In this document: positions 8,812-18,155 of the stretch, piece after piece
How the letters are laid out: every line of letters starts with the position of its first letter
How positions within the stretch are numbered: position 1 is the first letter of the stretch
Assembly (NCBI RefSeq): GCF_029873475.1
Contig: NZ_CP123499.1
Coordinates: 3,038,001 to 3,102,000 of the forward strand
DNA length: 64,000 bases
Reading direction: 5' to 3'
DNA from: Arsenophonus sp. aPb
GTDB taxonomy: Bacteria > Pseudomonadota > Gammaproteobacteria > Enterobacterales > Enterobacteriaceae
Notes under the pieces: generated by a model
Told to the model about the DNA's origin: nothing
The model's input: only the letters and a program-made list of their open reading frames with translations
Database searches by the model: none
Translations under genes and position numbers: made by a program

Positions 8812-11604
8812 TTAATGTGCTTCATCCCAATTATCACCAATACCAACATCAACTTTTAGTGGAACAGTTAGTTGCATACTTTGTTCCATTAACTGACGGA
8901 TTTTTTGTTGTGACCGATCAACCTCAGACTCTTTTACTTCAAATACTAATTCATCGTGTACTTGCATCAACATATAGAGATCAGGTTTTATCGATTCAAT
9001 CCATTTATCTAATGCGATCATCGCTTTCTTTATAATATCGGCCGCTGTTCCTTGCATCGGGGCGTTAATTGCTTCACGTTCAGATGCTTTACGTCGCATT
9101 GCATTACGGGAATTAATATCAGGCAAATAGAGTCGGCGTCCTGCTAGCGTTTCAACATATCCTTGCTCCGCAGCTTGCTTACGGGTACGCTCCATATAAC
9201 TCAAAACACCAGGATAGCGCTCAAAATAACGATCCATATAATGCTGCGCCTGGCCACGCGTAATTCCTAACTGACGGGATAATCCAAAAGCGCTCATACC
9301 ATAGATTAAACCAAAATTAATCGCTTTTGCGCTACGGCGCTGTTCATTAGTAACATCAGTCAACAATACACCAAAAACCTCTGCCGCAGTTGCTTTATGA
9401 ATATCTTGTCCTTCGGCAAAAGCATCAAGCAATCCTTTATCCTGTGAAAGGTGAGCCATAATACGCAATTCAATTTGCGAATAATCTGCAGCGATAATTT
9501 TATAACCATCACGAGCGATAAAAGCTTGGCGGATCCTTCGTCCCTCCTCAGTTCTAACCGGAATATTTTGTAAATTAGGATCGCGAGAAGAGAGTCTACC
9601 GGTTGCCGTTACTGCCTGGTGATAAGAAGTATGTACCCGTTTCGTTTTTGGATGGATCATCATCGGTAGTTTATCGGTGTATGTCGATTTCAATTTTGAC
9701 AAACTACGGTGTTGCAAAATAATTTTTGGTAGCTCATGACTAAAGGCCAGCTCCTCTAGTACTTCCTCGTTAGTGGAAGGTGCCCCACTTGGTGTTTTCT
9801 TTACCACTGGTAATTGAAGTTTTTCAAACAAAATAGCTTGTAACTGTTTCGGGGATGCTAAATTAAATTCTTGCTCAGCAATAGCATAAGCTTCTTTTTC
9901 AATTTCTATTAATCGGCTTGCTATTTCCTGAGATTGTTTAGCAAGCTTATTTGCATCGATAAGCACCCCAACTCGCTCCATATGAGCTAATACCGGTACT
10001 AGCGGCATTTCTATCTGTTGAAAAATTCCTTTTAATTTTGGTTCTGCCTCAAGTTGAGGCCAAAGCGTTTGGTGTAATAATAAAGTGACATCTGCATCTT
10101 CGGCTGCATAAGTTGACGCTTGCTCAAGTGGGATTTGATTGAACGTTAGCTGATTTTTTCCTTTGCCGGCAATCTCTTCAAAGGTTATGGTTTTATGATT
10201 GAGATGCCGTTGTGCCAAACTATCCATATCATGACGTCCAAGTCCGGCGACACTATTTAATACATAAGATTCCAACATCGTATCAAAGGCCATATTTTTT
10301 AATTCAATATCATAATTTGCCATCACGCCGTAATCGAATTTTAAATTCTGACCGATCTTCCGAATATTTTCGTCAACTAAAATCGGTTTTATCGCCGCTA
10401 ATACCTCATCTAAGGGTAATTGTTGTGGTGCATCAAGATAATCATGCCCTAGCGGGAGATAAGCACCTTTACCTTTTTCAATGGCAAAAGAGAGTCCAAT
10501 GAGATGGGCAGATAGCGTATCAAGGCTGTCAGTTTCAGTATCAAAGGCAAAACACTTTGCCGATTGTAGTTTTTTAATCCATTGCATCAAATCAGCTTTG
10601 GTCAATATTGTTTGATAATGTTCTGTTGATAATGCGGCAACAGGCTCTTTAGCCAAAGAAATATCATTATTGTTAACAGAGACTGTCGTTGGAGATTGAC
10701 CTGTTTTTTTGGTTAGCCAACCACCATTTTTTAAATCAGCTAACCAACGCTTAAATTCGTAACGACTAAAAAGCGCGTGTAATTTTTCAATATCAGGCGC
10801 CTGCATAACCAACCCATTATAATCTGTCGTTAAGTCAACATTAGTCTTAATTGTGGCTAATTTATAAGATAAGAAGGCAATATCTTTATGTTGCGCCATC
10901 TTTTCTGCCAATGTTTTCGACCCACGAAATCCCAAAGGGGCAATTGCTGATAAATCCTGGTAAATCGTTGCCAGATCGCCAATTCCTTGCAATAAAGCTA
11001 ATGCTGTTTTTTCTCCGACACCAGGTACACCAGGAATATTATCGGAAGAATCCCCCATCAACGCGAGGAAATCAACCATCAACTCAGGCGGCACACCATA
11101 TTTATCAGCAACCTCTGCCGGTCCTAAAATGGTGTTTGTCATAGTATTAATGAGTGTAATATCAGTAGTCACTAATTGAGCCATGTCTTTATCTCCTGTA
11201 CTGATTAATACAGGTAACCCTTTCTTACTAGCCTGTAAAGCTAATGTACCTATTACATCATCAGCTTCTACACCAGCAACAACCAGCAGGGGAAGTCCCA
11301 TAGCAGCAACCATTTCATGTAGCGGCTCTATCTGTTCACGCAAATCATCAGGCATCGGTGGTCGTTGAGATTTGTATTGCTCAAATAATTCATCCCGAAA
11401 AGTTTTTCCTTTCGCATCAAATACTACCGCAATATGACTCGGCTTATATTGCATTATTAAACTACGGAGCATGTTAAGAACACCATACATAGCACCGGTT
11501 GGCTCACCTGCACTATTGGTTAATGGGGGAAAAGCATGATATGCGCGGTAAAGGTAAGAAGAGCCATCAACTAGAATAAATGGATTTTCTGCAATTTGAG
11601 CCAT
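8812..11604 (-). CDS. polA: DNA polymerase I
   Basis: About 930 residues from the ATG at 11604, whose product (MAQIAENPFILVDGSSYLYR) aligns with E. coli PolA; in-frame ATG/TTG codons up to 11622 are also possible. The three domains are intact: 5'-3' exonuclease (residues 1-290, with GEKTALALL), 3'-5' proofreading exonuclease (FDTETDSL, complete Asp-Thr-Glu, so proofreading is likely active), and polymerase (motif A DYSQIELR, motif B RRSAKAINFGLIYG, motif C VHDELVFE). It fills gaps in repair and removes Okazaki RNA primers. No frameshifts. A consensus DnaA box lies about 125 bases upstream. Confidence 0.98.
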   Translation of the reverse strand: MAQIAENPFILVDGSSYLYRAYHAFPPLTNSAGEPTGAMYGVLNMLRSLIMQYKPSHIAVVFDAKGKTFRDELFEQYKSQRPPMPDDLREQIEPLHEMVAAMGLPLLVVAGVEADDVIGTLALQASKKGLPVLISTGDKDMAQLVTTDITLINTMTNTILGPAEVADKYGVPPELMVDFLALMGDSSDNIPGVPGVGEKTALALLQGIGDLATIYQDLSAIAPLGFRGSKTLAEKMAQHKDIAFLSYKLATIKTNVDLTTDYNGLVMQAPDIEKLHALFSRYEFKRWLADLKNGGWLTKKTGQSPTTVSVNNNDISLAKEPVAALSTEHYQTILTKADLMQWIKKLQSAKCFAFDTETDSLDTLSAHLIGLSFAIEKGKGAYLPLGHDYLDAPQQLPLDEVLAAIKPILVDENIRKIGQNLKFDYGVMANYDIELKNMAFDTMLESYVLNSVAGLGRHDMDSLAQRHLNHKTITFEEIAGKGKNQLTFNQIPLEQASTYAAEDADVTLLLHQTLWPQLEAEPKLKGIFQQIEMPLVPVLAHMERVGVLIDANKLAKQSQEIASRLIEIEKEAYAIAEQEFNLASPKQLQAILFEKLQLPVVKKTPSGAPSTNEEVLEELAFSHELPKIILQHRSLSKLKSTYTDKLPMMIHPKTKRVHTSYHQAVTATGRLSSRDPNLQNIPVRTEEGRRIRQAFIARDGYKIIAADYSQIELRIMAHLSQDKGLLDAFAEGQDIHKATAAEVFGVLLTDVTNEQRRSAKAINFGLIYGMSAFGLSRQLGITRGQAQHYMDRYFERYPGVLSYMERTRKQAAEQGYVETLAGRRLYLPDINSRNAMRRKASEREAINAPMQGTAADIIKKAMIALDKWIESIKPDLYMLMQVHDELVFEVKESEVDRSQQKIRQLMEQSMQLTVPLKVDVGIGDNWDEAH

Positions 11605-11728
11605 AGTCTTTTTCATCATCAAAGTAATTAATAGTGATAGAATGCCACACTCACGAGAGAGAGACGAATTTTGCCTGAATTTATTTTCAATTTGTCACTT
11701 TTCCACCGCTGATAGCACCAGAACATCC

Positions 11729-11737
11729 TGTGGATAA
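11729..11737 (-). promoter_or_regulatory. Consensus DnaA box upstream of polA
   Basis: TTATCCACA on the minus strand is a perfect match to the strongest DnaA-binding consensus, 125 bases before the polA start. DnaA has been reported to stimulate polA expression in E. coli, so a regulatory role is plausible. Only one box is seen, so this is not an origin. Confidence 0.6.
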
Positions 11738-11919
11738 ACTTGTGTGTAAATCTTCTTATTATACTACATTCAATAGTTAAACAGATTTAACTTAGAAAAC
11801 AATATTAAATGAGAATCAAGACGTTACGGATAAAAATAATATCGTATTGCCATTTTTGTTGGTTAACATTTTTTTGTGGATATTACAGAATAATATGCCA
11901 AAAAAAAGAAAAAATCCGC

Positions 11920-11953
11920 TGTTGTACCAATATGTTAAACCGTTGGTACAACA
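11920..11953. repeat. 11-bp perfect inverted repeat downstream of dsbA
   Basis: TGTTGTACCAA (11920-11930) and TTGGTACAACA (11943-11953) flank a 12-base spacer. On the minus strand it is 36 bases past the dsbA stop and is followed by AGCGGATTTTTTC, so it may be the dsbA terminator with an offset T run. A dyad operator is the alternative. Confidence 0.55.
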
Positions 11954-11988
11954 TGGCGCTATTAAAAAAGGGTGGAAAAAAGACTTAC

Positions 11989-12609
11989 TTATTTGCTAAT
12001 TAAAAAGTTAACAACATCAGAATAAGTTTTAGCATAATGGTCGGCGTCTTCAACTGTTATACCATTGTTACGTACCATATACTTACCATTAACAAACATA
12101 GCTGGTACGCCACGTAATTGAAAATCTTTCGCTGCTTGCTGTTGTTTTACCACCAACGATTTAACGACAAAACTATCTAGCGCTGCATCATATTCTTCAC
12201 TTTTGACGCCAGCTTTAATAAATACTGCTTTAATATCAGCAGGTGTGTTTATCGATCCTGACTTTTGGATTCCTTCAAACAGTAACGGTGACACCTTATC
12301 CTCAACCTTTAACACTATTGCTACCGTCCAGGCTTTGGTTAACTCAGCGCCTAGTGGCCCCAAAAAATCAACATGGTAACGTTCCATTTTAATATCTTTA
12401 GGTAAATTTTTTCTTACTGTTTGTGATACATGATAGACGGATTCAAATTGATAACAATGTGGACAGTAAAAAGAAAAAAACTCTACTACGCGAGGGGCAT
12501 TTTGTACCGTTTTTTGTATTTTGATAAATTCAGTACCCTCCGTGTAATTTGCTGCAGACACACCATAAGACATTACTAACCCTATTAAAGCTAACCAAAA
12601 CTTGTTCAT
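11989..12609 (-). CDS. dsbA: Thiol:disulfide interchange protein DsbA
   Basis: A periplasmic thioredoxin-fold oxidase of about 206 residues. The active site CPHC is at residues 49-52, after a signal peptide (cleavage after SYGVSA, near residue 19). The cis-proline loop is GVPAMFVNG. It introduces disulfides into exported proteins and is reoxidised by DsbB. The start at 12609 is preferred over 12618 because GGAG lies 10 bases upstream of the former and only one base from the latter. It follows srkA in the same direction, as in E. coli, where the two are cotranscribed. Confidence 0.96.
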   Translation of the reverse strand: MNKFWLALIGLVMSYGVSAANYTEGTEFIKIQKTVQNAPRVVEFFSFYCPHCYQFESVYHVSQTVRKNLPKDIKMERYHVDFLGPLGAELTKAWTVAIVLKVEDKVSPLLFEGIQKSGSINTPADIKAVFIKAGVKSEEYDAALDSFVVKSLVVKQQQAAKDFQLRGVPAMFVNGKYMVRNNGITVEDADHYAKTYSDVVNFLISK

Positions 12610-12641
12610 ATTACTCATTCTCCAAAAGTATTTTCTATTTA

Positions 12642-13631
12642 TTAATATGCTAAACTGGGTTGCAAAGGCTGTTCATTCAGCGCATTGATCTGTTCAGAAA
12701 AAAGTAACTGCTGTTTATGCCAAAAATCATATTCAATCATCCACGGAAAAGCACGTGGAAAAGCAGGATCTTGCCAACGCCGAACAATCCATGATAAATA
12801 ATGCACCATTCGCATAGCCCGTAAAGGCTCAATCAGAGACAACTGTTCATTATCAAAATGCGTATATTCAGTATAACCTTCTAATAATATTTCCAATTGA
12901 ATTCGTTGTTCCTGACGTTCGCCGTTTAAAAGCATCCATAAATCTTGTACTGCTGGGCCACTACGAGCATCATCAAAATCGACAATAAAAGGGCCATCTC
13001 GCCACAAAATATTACCAGGATGACAATCACCCTGTAAGCGAAGGCAACGATACTGTTGAGACCACCGTTTTTTTACTTCTAAAATTAGTTTATCAAGAAC
13101 TAATAGAAAACTCGGCTTTAAATCAGTAGCCAATAAAGAAGTGTTAGCTAAAATATTACGAGGCGTAATTAAATATTCATCAATTCCAATAGTCGGGCGG
13201 GTGGTAAAATTGTGTTGGTATCCTATTTGATGGATCCGTCCAATTAATCGGCCAACTTCTTCTAACTGTAACAAGTTATCAGCTTCATACTGTCGTCCAC
13301 CAACAACTGGAAAAACTGCATACAAAAAATCTCTATATTCCAATACAGTTTGCCCAGCGAAAAATAGCGGAGCAATAACGGATAAACCAGCTTCATGCAA
13401 AGATAACATAAAATCATGTTCTTCTTGAATCTGCGTCCGATTCCAGCGAGCAGGACGATAAAATTTCACAACGTAACGTTTACGCTGTTCATCTACAAAC
13501 TGGTAAACTCGATTTTCATAACTATTCAACTCGATTATCCCTGAATCAGGGTATAATCCGACTTCTATTAATGCATCAAGAATTAAATCCGGGGTAATCG
13601 TTTTGAAATGAAAAGCACTTTGCTGTGTCAC
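12642..13631 (-). CDS. srkA: Stress response kinase A
   Basis: A 329-residue protein kinase of the APH/choline-kinase fold (E. coli YihE/RdoA), which counteracts stress-induced death pathways. The ATP-binding part includes NSYENRVYQF and VVKFYRP. The catalytic loop reads LQGDCHPGN where E. coli has LHGDCHAGN, so the first His is Gln while the catalytic Asp and Asn are kept; the Mg-binding DFDDA follows. It lies 18 bases behind yihD and just before dsbA, the conserved order. Confidence 0.95.
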   Translation of the reverse strand: MTQQSAFHFKTITPDLILDALIEVGLYPDSGIIELNSYENRVYQFVDEQRKRYVVKFYRPARWNRTQIQEEHDFMLSLHEAGLSVIAPLFFAGQTVLEYRDFLYAVFPVVGGRQYEADNLLQLEEVGRLIGRIHQIGYQHNFTTRPTIGIDEYLITPRNILANTSLLATDLKPSFLLVLDKLILEVKKRWSQQYRCLRLQGDCHPGNILWRDGPFIVDFDDARSGPAVQDLWMLLNGERQEQRIQLEILLEGYTEYTHFDNEQLSLIEPLRAMRMVHYLSWIVRRWQDPAFPRAFPWMIEYDFWHKQQLLFSEQINALNEQPLQPSLAY

Positions 13632-13649
13632 TTTATTATCTCTATCTGG

Positions 13650-13919
13650 TTAATCTTTAATAATGCCTCGAGCACGCAAAAGCGCTGTTTTGAAATCATC
13701 TTCATAATCTTTTTTCAACCCAGGTATCACGGCTTGCGTTGGAGAACTACGCATTTTTAAATGATAGATCAAAGTATCGTCAGTCAAATCACATAGATCC
13801 CCTTTAAAACCAGCTTCCTCAGCTAATTTTTCTAATAATTGAACCAAATTTAACTCTGGATATGCCTGCCATATAGGTTGCAGTAGTTCAATAACTTCAT
13901 TTAACCGATGATATTTCAT
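13650..13919 (-). CDS. yihD: YihD family protein
   Basis: An 89-residue DUF1040 protein beginning MKYHRLNEVIELLQPIWQ, matching E. coli YihD in length and in the conserved LTDDTLIYHLKMR and IPGLKKDYEDDFK parts. Function unknown. First gene of the yihD-srkA-dsbA unit. In E. coli mobAB is its neighbour on the other side; here mobAB lies about 5 kb away, after cutA and an accessory cluster. Confidence 0.93.
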   Translation of the reverse strand: MKYHRLNEVIELLQPIWQAYPELNLVQLLEKLAEEAGFKGDLCDLTDDTLIYHLKMRSSPTQAVIPGLKKDYEDDFKTALLRARGIIKD

Positions 13920-14310
13920 TTTTCAATGCCTTAATAACGAATTATTTTTACAAATTACCAAGGATTATCTGCAAGAGAAAGCGTTACTTTGTCAGTTAAC
14001 ATAAAATTTATATTTTTTCTTATTATTTACTATCATCTATTAAGTTAAAATATCAGCTGTCTCATCGATAAATATATTTATAATAAATCAACCCCACCAA
14101 ATTATTTTTGGTTATATTACATTAGCAATAATGAATAAAATAATGGTTTTAACATACATTATCTACATAAAAAATAATTAACATATTGTAATGCATTTAC
14201 TACATAATTTAGATATAACTAATTTTTTAATTCACATGTTTTTTATTAATTAACACTCGTCCAACAAGTCGTTCTAATTCCTTTCAACATATTTTCAAAG
14301 GTAATTGCTT
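13920..14310. other. Divergent yihD/cutA intergenic region
   Basis: 391 very AT-rich bases between divergent genes. It must contain both promoters. I see no reading frame or marked structure. Confidence 0.4.
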
Positions 14311-14670
14311 ATGATGCAACAGCATTTAAATGAAACGATTTCACACCAAAATAATGAAGGTTTTCGCATTGTTCTCTGTACGACACCCGATGAAGCAACC
14401 GCAAAAATAATCACTAAACAATTGCTTACTAAAAAACTCGCAGCTTGTGTTACGCTTTTACCAAAAGCTATTTCGTTTTATCACTGGCAAGGTGAACTAG
14501 AACAACAAACTGAAGTACAAATGCTCATCAAAACGCATATCAGTTTACAAGATAAAGTTTTTTCACACATCAAAACCCATCATCCTTATCAAGTTCCCGA
14601 ATTGTTAGCAATAGCAGTAACCGATGGCGATATCAATTATTTGTCATGGCTTAAAAAGTCTCTAAATTAA
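14311..14670 (+). CDS. cutA: Divalent-cation tolerance protein CutA
   Basis: About 119 residues. The CutA1 family core is clear: the opening CTTPDEATAKIITKQLL, KLAACVTLLP, YHWQGELEQQTEVQMLIKT and the C-terminal HPYQVPELLAI. CutA1 proteins form very stable trimers with a PII-like fold and are linked to copper tolerance, though the mechanism is unclear. Two adjacent ATG codons start it; a TTG six bases further upstream is not needed. A strong terminator follows about 100 bases later. Confidence 0.93.
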   Translation: MMQQHLNETISHQNNEGFRIVLCTTPDEATAKIITKQLLTKKLAACVTLLPKAISFYHWQGELEQQTEVQMLIKTHISLQDKVFSHIKTHHPYQVPELLAIAVTDGDINYLSWLKKSLN

Positions 14671-14771
14671 ATAAATATTGCCAAATTTTTAGCACTATTT
14701 TCTGTTGAAAAAATATTAATTATCTGTTGTGGTAAAATAGCCTATTCAGAGAAAACAAATCTTTTGTTACT

Positions 14772-14806
14772 AAAAAACGCTAATAATAATTATCAGCGTT
14801 TTTTTA
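14772..14806 (+). terminator. Terminator downstream of cutA
   Basis: AAAAAACGCT (14772-14781) pairs with AGCGTTTTTT (14795-14804) around a 13-base loop, followed by further T. Confidence 0.8.
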
Positions 14807-15011
14807 GTTTATCCAATATGATAAATCTATCATTTGCAATATTACGTACGAGAATTTAAATATAAATTCTTTAATTAACTGTTGTTTCATGTAAGAAAAT
14901 TCGGTTAGGTTAAAGTAATATTTACATCAGGAAATTCTAATAAGCGAAGTTTTATCTCCTGCAATCTATACCCGAATGATAATTATCACTATCAAAATAA
15001 GGGAATGAAAA

Positions 15012-15281
15012 ATGTTTGTTGATTTTATACATAATTGGAATCTTACTAGTGTTATAAATAAGTTACAGCAAAGCAGTATTAGCTCGCCAGATGTTTCTTC
15101 AAAATTTAAAGTAAATCCACAAACATTAGTAAATTTCTCGATTCCACCATATTCAAAAAATGAGAAAATTATCACTGATCAATCTAGTATTCATCCGTTT
15201 AAAATAAGGCCAAATAACTATTTAAATATGTCCCAGTGTAATCTTATTGTAAAAAAAATTAATGCTGCGCCCGAAGTTTAA
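15012..15281 (+). CDS. Hypothetical small protein, orphan
   Basis: An 89-residue protein I do not recognise. GGGA lies seven bases before the ATG, a good ribosome-binding site, which supports it being translated. It is polar, Ser/Asn/Ile-rich, with no signal peptide or membrane helix. It precedes the PAS-LuxR gene by 72 bases on the same strand and may be cotranscribed with it. A shorter reverse-strand frame overlaps it but has no comparable start. Confidence 0.45.
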   Translation: MFVDFIHNWNLTSVINKLQQSSISSPDVSSKFKVNPQTLVNFSIPPYSKNEKIITDQSSIHPFKIRPNNYLNMSQCNLIVKKINAAPEV

Positions 15282-15353
15282 AAAATCTAAGCAAAATATA
15301 TCATTTTTTCATAAAAAAAGGTTTAGCCATTTAAAAACAAAAAGGTTATTTCA

Positions 15354-16022
15354 ATGGGAAAAACCATATCAGACAAAAAATTAGGTAGCTTACACTCATT
15401 TTTAAAACATGAGAAAGATCCATGGGGAATTAAAGACTTAAACTCGAGATATGTTTATGTTAATAACTTCAGTCACCTAGGGATAAAGCTCGATTTTAAT
15501 ATAGAAGGAATACTTGATAGCGAATTACCTCATCCCGTTGCAGAATTATCCTCAGATTTAATAATACATGATAACAATGTAATTTTTAATGACAAAAAAG
15601 AGGCTGTTATTCAAACCTCATTTAATTTTAAGGAAAAAAGATTAAAACCCTACTTTTTCGAAAAGCGGCCGTTTTATAACGAATTTGGTGAAATTATAGG
15701 AACAATTTATCACGGACGTGAATTAGCCAACTTATGTATAAACATCGCCCATCCCTCTGTATATTTATTTACTCCGCCTAATGATCTTTTCTCCAATAGA
15801 GAACTTGATATCGTTTTCCTTGCTCAGCAAAAACTCAATAGTAAAGAAATAGCGAAATGCTTAAACATTGCTATCCAAACAGTAGAAGTCCATCTTAAGA
15901 GCATTTATAAAAAAGTGGATGTACATTGTTTAAGACAGTTCATTGAATACTGTAAATCAACTGGATTTGATAGATATATTCCACAAAAATTTTTAAAAAA
16001 TGAAATAAAATTTGTTAAATAA
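15354..16022 (+). CDS. PAS-LuxR family transcription regulator
   Basis: A 222-residue regulator. Residues ~10-125 look like a PAS fold, with a DPWGIKDLNSRYVYVNN opening typical of the PAS4-LuxR proteins numerous in Photorhabdus and Xenorhabdus. Residues ~150-205 form a GerE-type helix-turn-helix (FSNRELDIVFL, LNSKEIAKCLNIAIQTVEVHL). There is no LuxI partner, so it is a solo that probably senses a small molecule through the PAS domain. The NCS1 permease gene starts 31 bases after it on the same strand, suggesting it controls, or is induced with, the permease. Confidence 0.85.
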   Translation: MGKTISDKKLGSLHSFLKHEKDPWGIKDLNSRYVYVNNFSHLGIKLDFNIEGILDSELPHPVAELSSDLIIHDNNVIFNDKKEAVIQTSFNFKEKRLKPYFFEKRPFYNEFGEIIGTIYHGRELANLCINIAHPSVYLFTPPNDLFSNRELDIVFLAQQKLNSKEIAKCLNIAIQTVEVHLKSIYKKVDVHCLRQFIEYCKSTGFDRYIPQKFLKNEIKFVK

Positions 16023-16053
16023 ATCAAACACAAAACAATAAGGAAATTAATAT

Positions 16054-17331
16054 ATGTCTGACCATGCTTCATATTCACTATATAGGGTGCCTCTTAGTGC
16101 CAGATTAAGTTTATTAAATGTAACATTAATCAGAATAGGGCAAATGACTTCACTATCCCAATTTATGCTCGGTGCAATGTTGGGTCATGCTATGACATTT
16201 GAGCAAGCAATGATAGCAACATTATGCGGTACCCTAATACTAGAATTATTAAGTTTGGGTTTGGGGGTTGCCGGTGCAAAAGAGGGATTATCAATTAGTT
16301 TACTCTCTCGTTGGTGCGGATTTGGGCGTCTGGGCTCATCACTGGTCGGGATAATTATCGCTGTTAGTCTACTCGGTTGGTTCGGTATACAAAATTCAAT
16401 TTTAGCTAACAGCCTAAATTATTCTACTAATAATTGGTTCGGTTTTAGCTGGGCTGCTATCATTTCAGGCTTAACACTAACAACGTTAGTTGCTTTCGGC
16501 GTTAAGGCTTTAAATTGGACAGCAAAAATCTCTGTACCGCTATTTAGTCTAGTAGTAGGCTGGATTTTCTTTTTATTAGTAAAAGATCATAATATTATCA
16601 ATTTAATCACGACTACACCTACCGGTACAGCAATGAGTCTAAGTGCTGCGATCACAGCCGTTGTTGGTGGCTGTATGACTGGCGCCTTCACTACACCAGA
16701 TATTAGCCGCTATTGTCAAAGTAGTAAGCATGTTTTTTGGATGACATTAACATCGATTGTCATCGGTGAATTTATTGTTAATGGTATTGCAATATTAATT
16801 GCCCATGCACTGAACACACATGATGTAGTGACAATTATGGGACAAACAGCCGGTTGGATAGGTCTTCTTACAGTTATATTATCAGCTATAAAAATTAATG
16901 ACTTGAACCTTTATTCTTCATCATTAGGGGTTGCAAGTGCTGTTGAAGGGCTAACTGGCAAAAAGTTGTCTTACGTTTGGTTAACAATTACTTTGGGATG
17001 TATAGGAACTATTTTATCTGTTTTAGGTATCTTAGAAGAATTTGTCACTTTCCTTACATTTCTCGGTATCCTTTTTCCTCCTATTATTGGCGTTATGTTG
17101 ATTGATTATTATATCATTCACACTAATCGTAAAATACTTGATTCTTCTAGACAAACGGGTGAACTACCAAGCTTAACATCAATACCTTTAGTCGGATGGA
17201 ATGCCATTGTATCTTGTCTATTAGGCAGCGTTGTTGGCGCTACAACTGACTTTGGCATACCATCACTAAATTCCTTATTAAGCGCCAGTATCGCATATTG
17301 GATACTATGCATTTTTTCCAACAAAAAATAA
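16054..17331 (+). CDS. NCS1 family permease (cytosine/purine permease-like)
   Basis: A 425-residue inner-membrane protein with about twelve hydrophobic segments. It is CodB-like: GLGVAGAKEGLSISLLSRWCGFG early on, the GWFGIQNS segment, TTPDISRYCQSS in the middle, and a late NDLNLYSSSLGVAS, all positions where NCS1 transporters have conserved residues. NCS1 proteins import cytosine, purines, allantoin, hydantoins or thiamine-related compounds with Na+ or H+. The substrate is unknown. A ribosome-binding site AAGGAAAT precedes the start. Its stop is five bases from the convergent nitrilase gene. Confidence 0.85.
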   Translation: MSDHASYSLYRVPLSARLSLLNVTLIRIGQMTSLSQFMLGAMLGHAMTFEQAMIATLCGTLILELLSLGLGVAGAKEGLSISLLSRWCGFGRLGSSLVGIIIAVSLLGWFGIQNSILANSLNYSTNNWFGFSWAAIISGLTLTTLVAFGVKALNWTAKISVPLFSLVVGWIFFLLVKDHNIINLITTTPTGTAMSLSAAITAVVGGCMTGAFTTPDISRYCQSSKHVFWMTLTSIVIGEFIVNGIAILIAHALNTHDVVTIMGQTAGWIGLLTVILSAIKINDLNLYSSSLGVASAVEGLTGKKLSYVWLTITLGCIGTILSVLGILEEFVTFLTFLGILFPPIIGVMLIDYYIIHTNRKILDSSRQTGELPSLTSIPLVGWNAIVSCLLGSVVGATTDFGIPSLNSLLSASIAYWILCIFSNKK

Positions 17332-17336
17332 ATCGA

Positions 17337-18155
17337 CTATTTTTCAGATAAATATTTGATAGAATAAATATCTGTCCGCCTATCCCGCAAATAAGGTATC
17401 TCTAATCTGCTTTTTGCTTGTAAGTTAAAATCAACCTCGCAAAAAGCAAGATCTTCATCATCACAAGATGCTACTTTTAACGACTGTCCACGTGCTCCTA
17501 TTAATTGACTGCCACCAAAGAAATTGAGATCTTTTTCTTTGCCCCATCTATTTACAGCCACCAAATGAATGCCATTTTCCAAAGCTCGGCTGGCACAATT
17601 TATCGACCAAATATCTTTATTTTCTTTATGCCAGGCGGCAGGAAGAAACAGAATATCTGCTCCTTTCAAGGCTAAAATTCTTGCGAGTTCAGGAAAACCA
17701 GCATCATGGCAAATCATTACACCAATACGGCACTTTGGCGTGTCAAATATAGGTATACTCTTACCTGCAGTAAACCAAGTTCTTTCATGGTTAACCAAAT
17801 GCGTTTTTTGAAATGTTCCAATCCAACTTTTATTGTTTGGCGTCCAAACACCTGCTGAATTAAAAATTTTACCTAAAATTTCTCCACGTTCAATAAATCC
17901 ACATATAATGGTTAAATTTAGTTGTGTTGAGAGTTTACTTAATAACTGGTCAGTTTCTCCGCCATTCGATTCACTAAGCGACCATAGTTTAGTACGCAAT
18001 AATTCTGGCGAATAGCCAGTTGTTGCTAATTCAGGGAAACAGATAATATCCGTATTATTCGATGCCGCTTTTTTACATAATCTTTCTATTTTTAATAAAT
18101 TACTTTCCTTATCGCCCAAAATTGTATCAATCTGAGCAAGCGCAATCTGTAACAA
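17337..18155 (-). CDS. Carbon-nitrogen hydrolase (nitrilase superfamily)
   Basis: A 272-residue protein with the complete nitrilase-superfamily triad: Glu42 in FPELATTGY, Lys117 in FQKTHL and Cys149 in GVMICHDAGFPE. Members are mostly amidases or carbamoylases, cytosolic and multimeric. It converges on the NCS1 permease with only five bases between stops, so the pair may form a small salvage module for a nitrogenous compound, but they are on opposite strands and need separate promoters. Exact substrate not inferable. Confidence 0.88.
   Translation of the reverse strand: MLQIALAQIDTILGDKESNLLKIERLCKKAASNNTDIICFPELATTGYSPELLRTKLWSLSESNGGETDQLLSKLSTQLNLTIICGFIERGEILGKIFNSAGVWTPNNKSWIGTFQKTHLVNHERTWFTAGKSIPIFDTPKCRIGVMICHDAGFPELARILALKGADILFLPAAWHKENKDIWSINCASRALENGIHLVAVNRWGKEKDLNFFGGSQLIGARGQSLKVASCDDEDLAFCEVDFNLQAKSRLEIPYLRDRRTDIYSIKYLSEK

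Larger units (their letters stand above)
11623..11988. other. polA-dsbA intergenic region (yihG/yihF position)
   Basis: E. coli carries yihF and yihG here; neither is readable in these 366 bases. The region contains the polA promoter, a DnaA box and an 11-bp inverted repeat, each listed separately. Confidence 0.6.

Noticed and set aside
11729..11737. Replication origin.
   Set aside because: Only one DnaA box, no AT-rich unwinding repeats and no dnaA/gidA/mioC context.
11809..12003. 64-codon plus-strand frame between polA and dsbA.
   Set aside because: No ribosome-binding site, no family resemblance, spans an inverted repeat and ends within dsbA.
14966..15175. Minus-strand frame opposite the 89-residue orphan gene.
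   Set aside because: No start signal; the plus-strand frame has a good ribosome-binding site and sits in an operon-like series.
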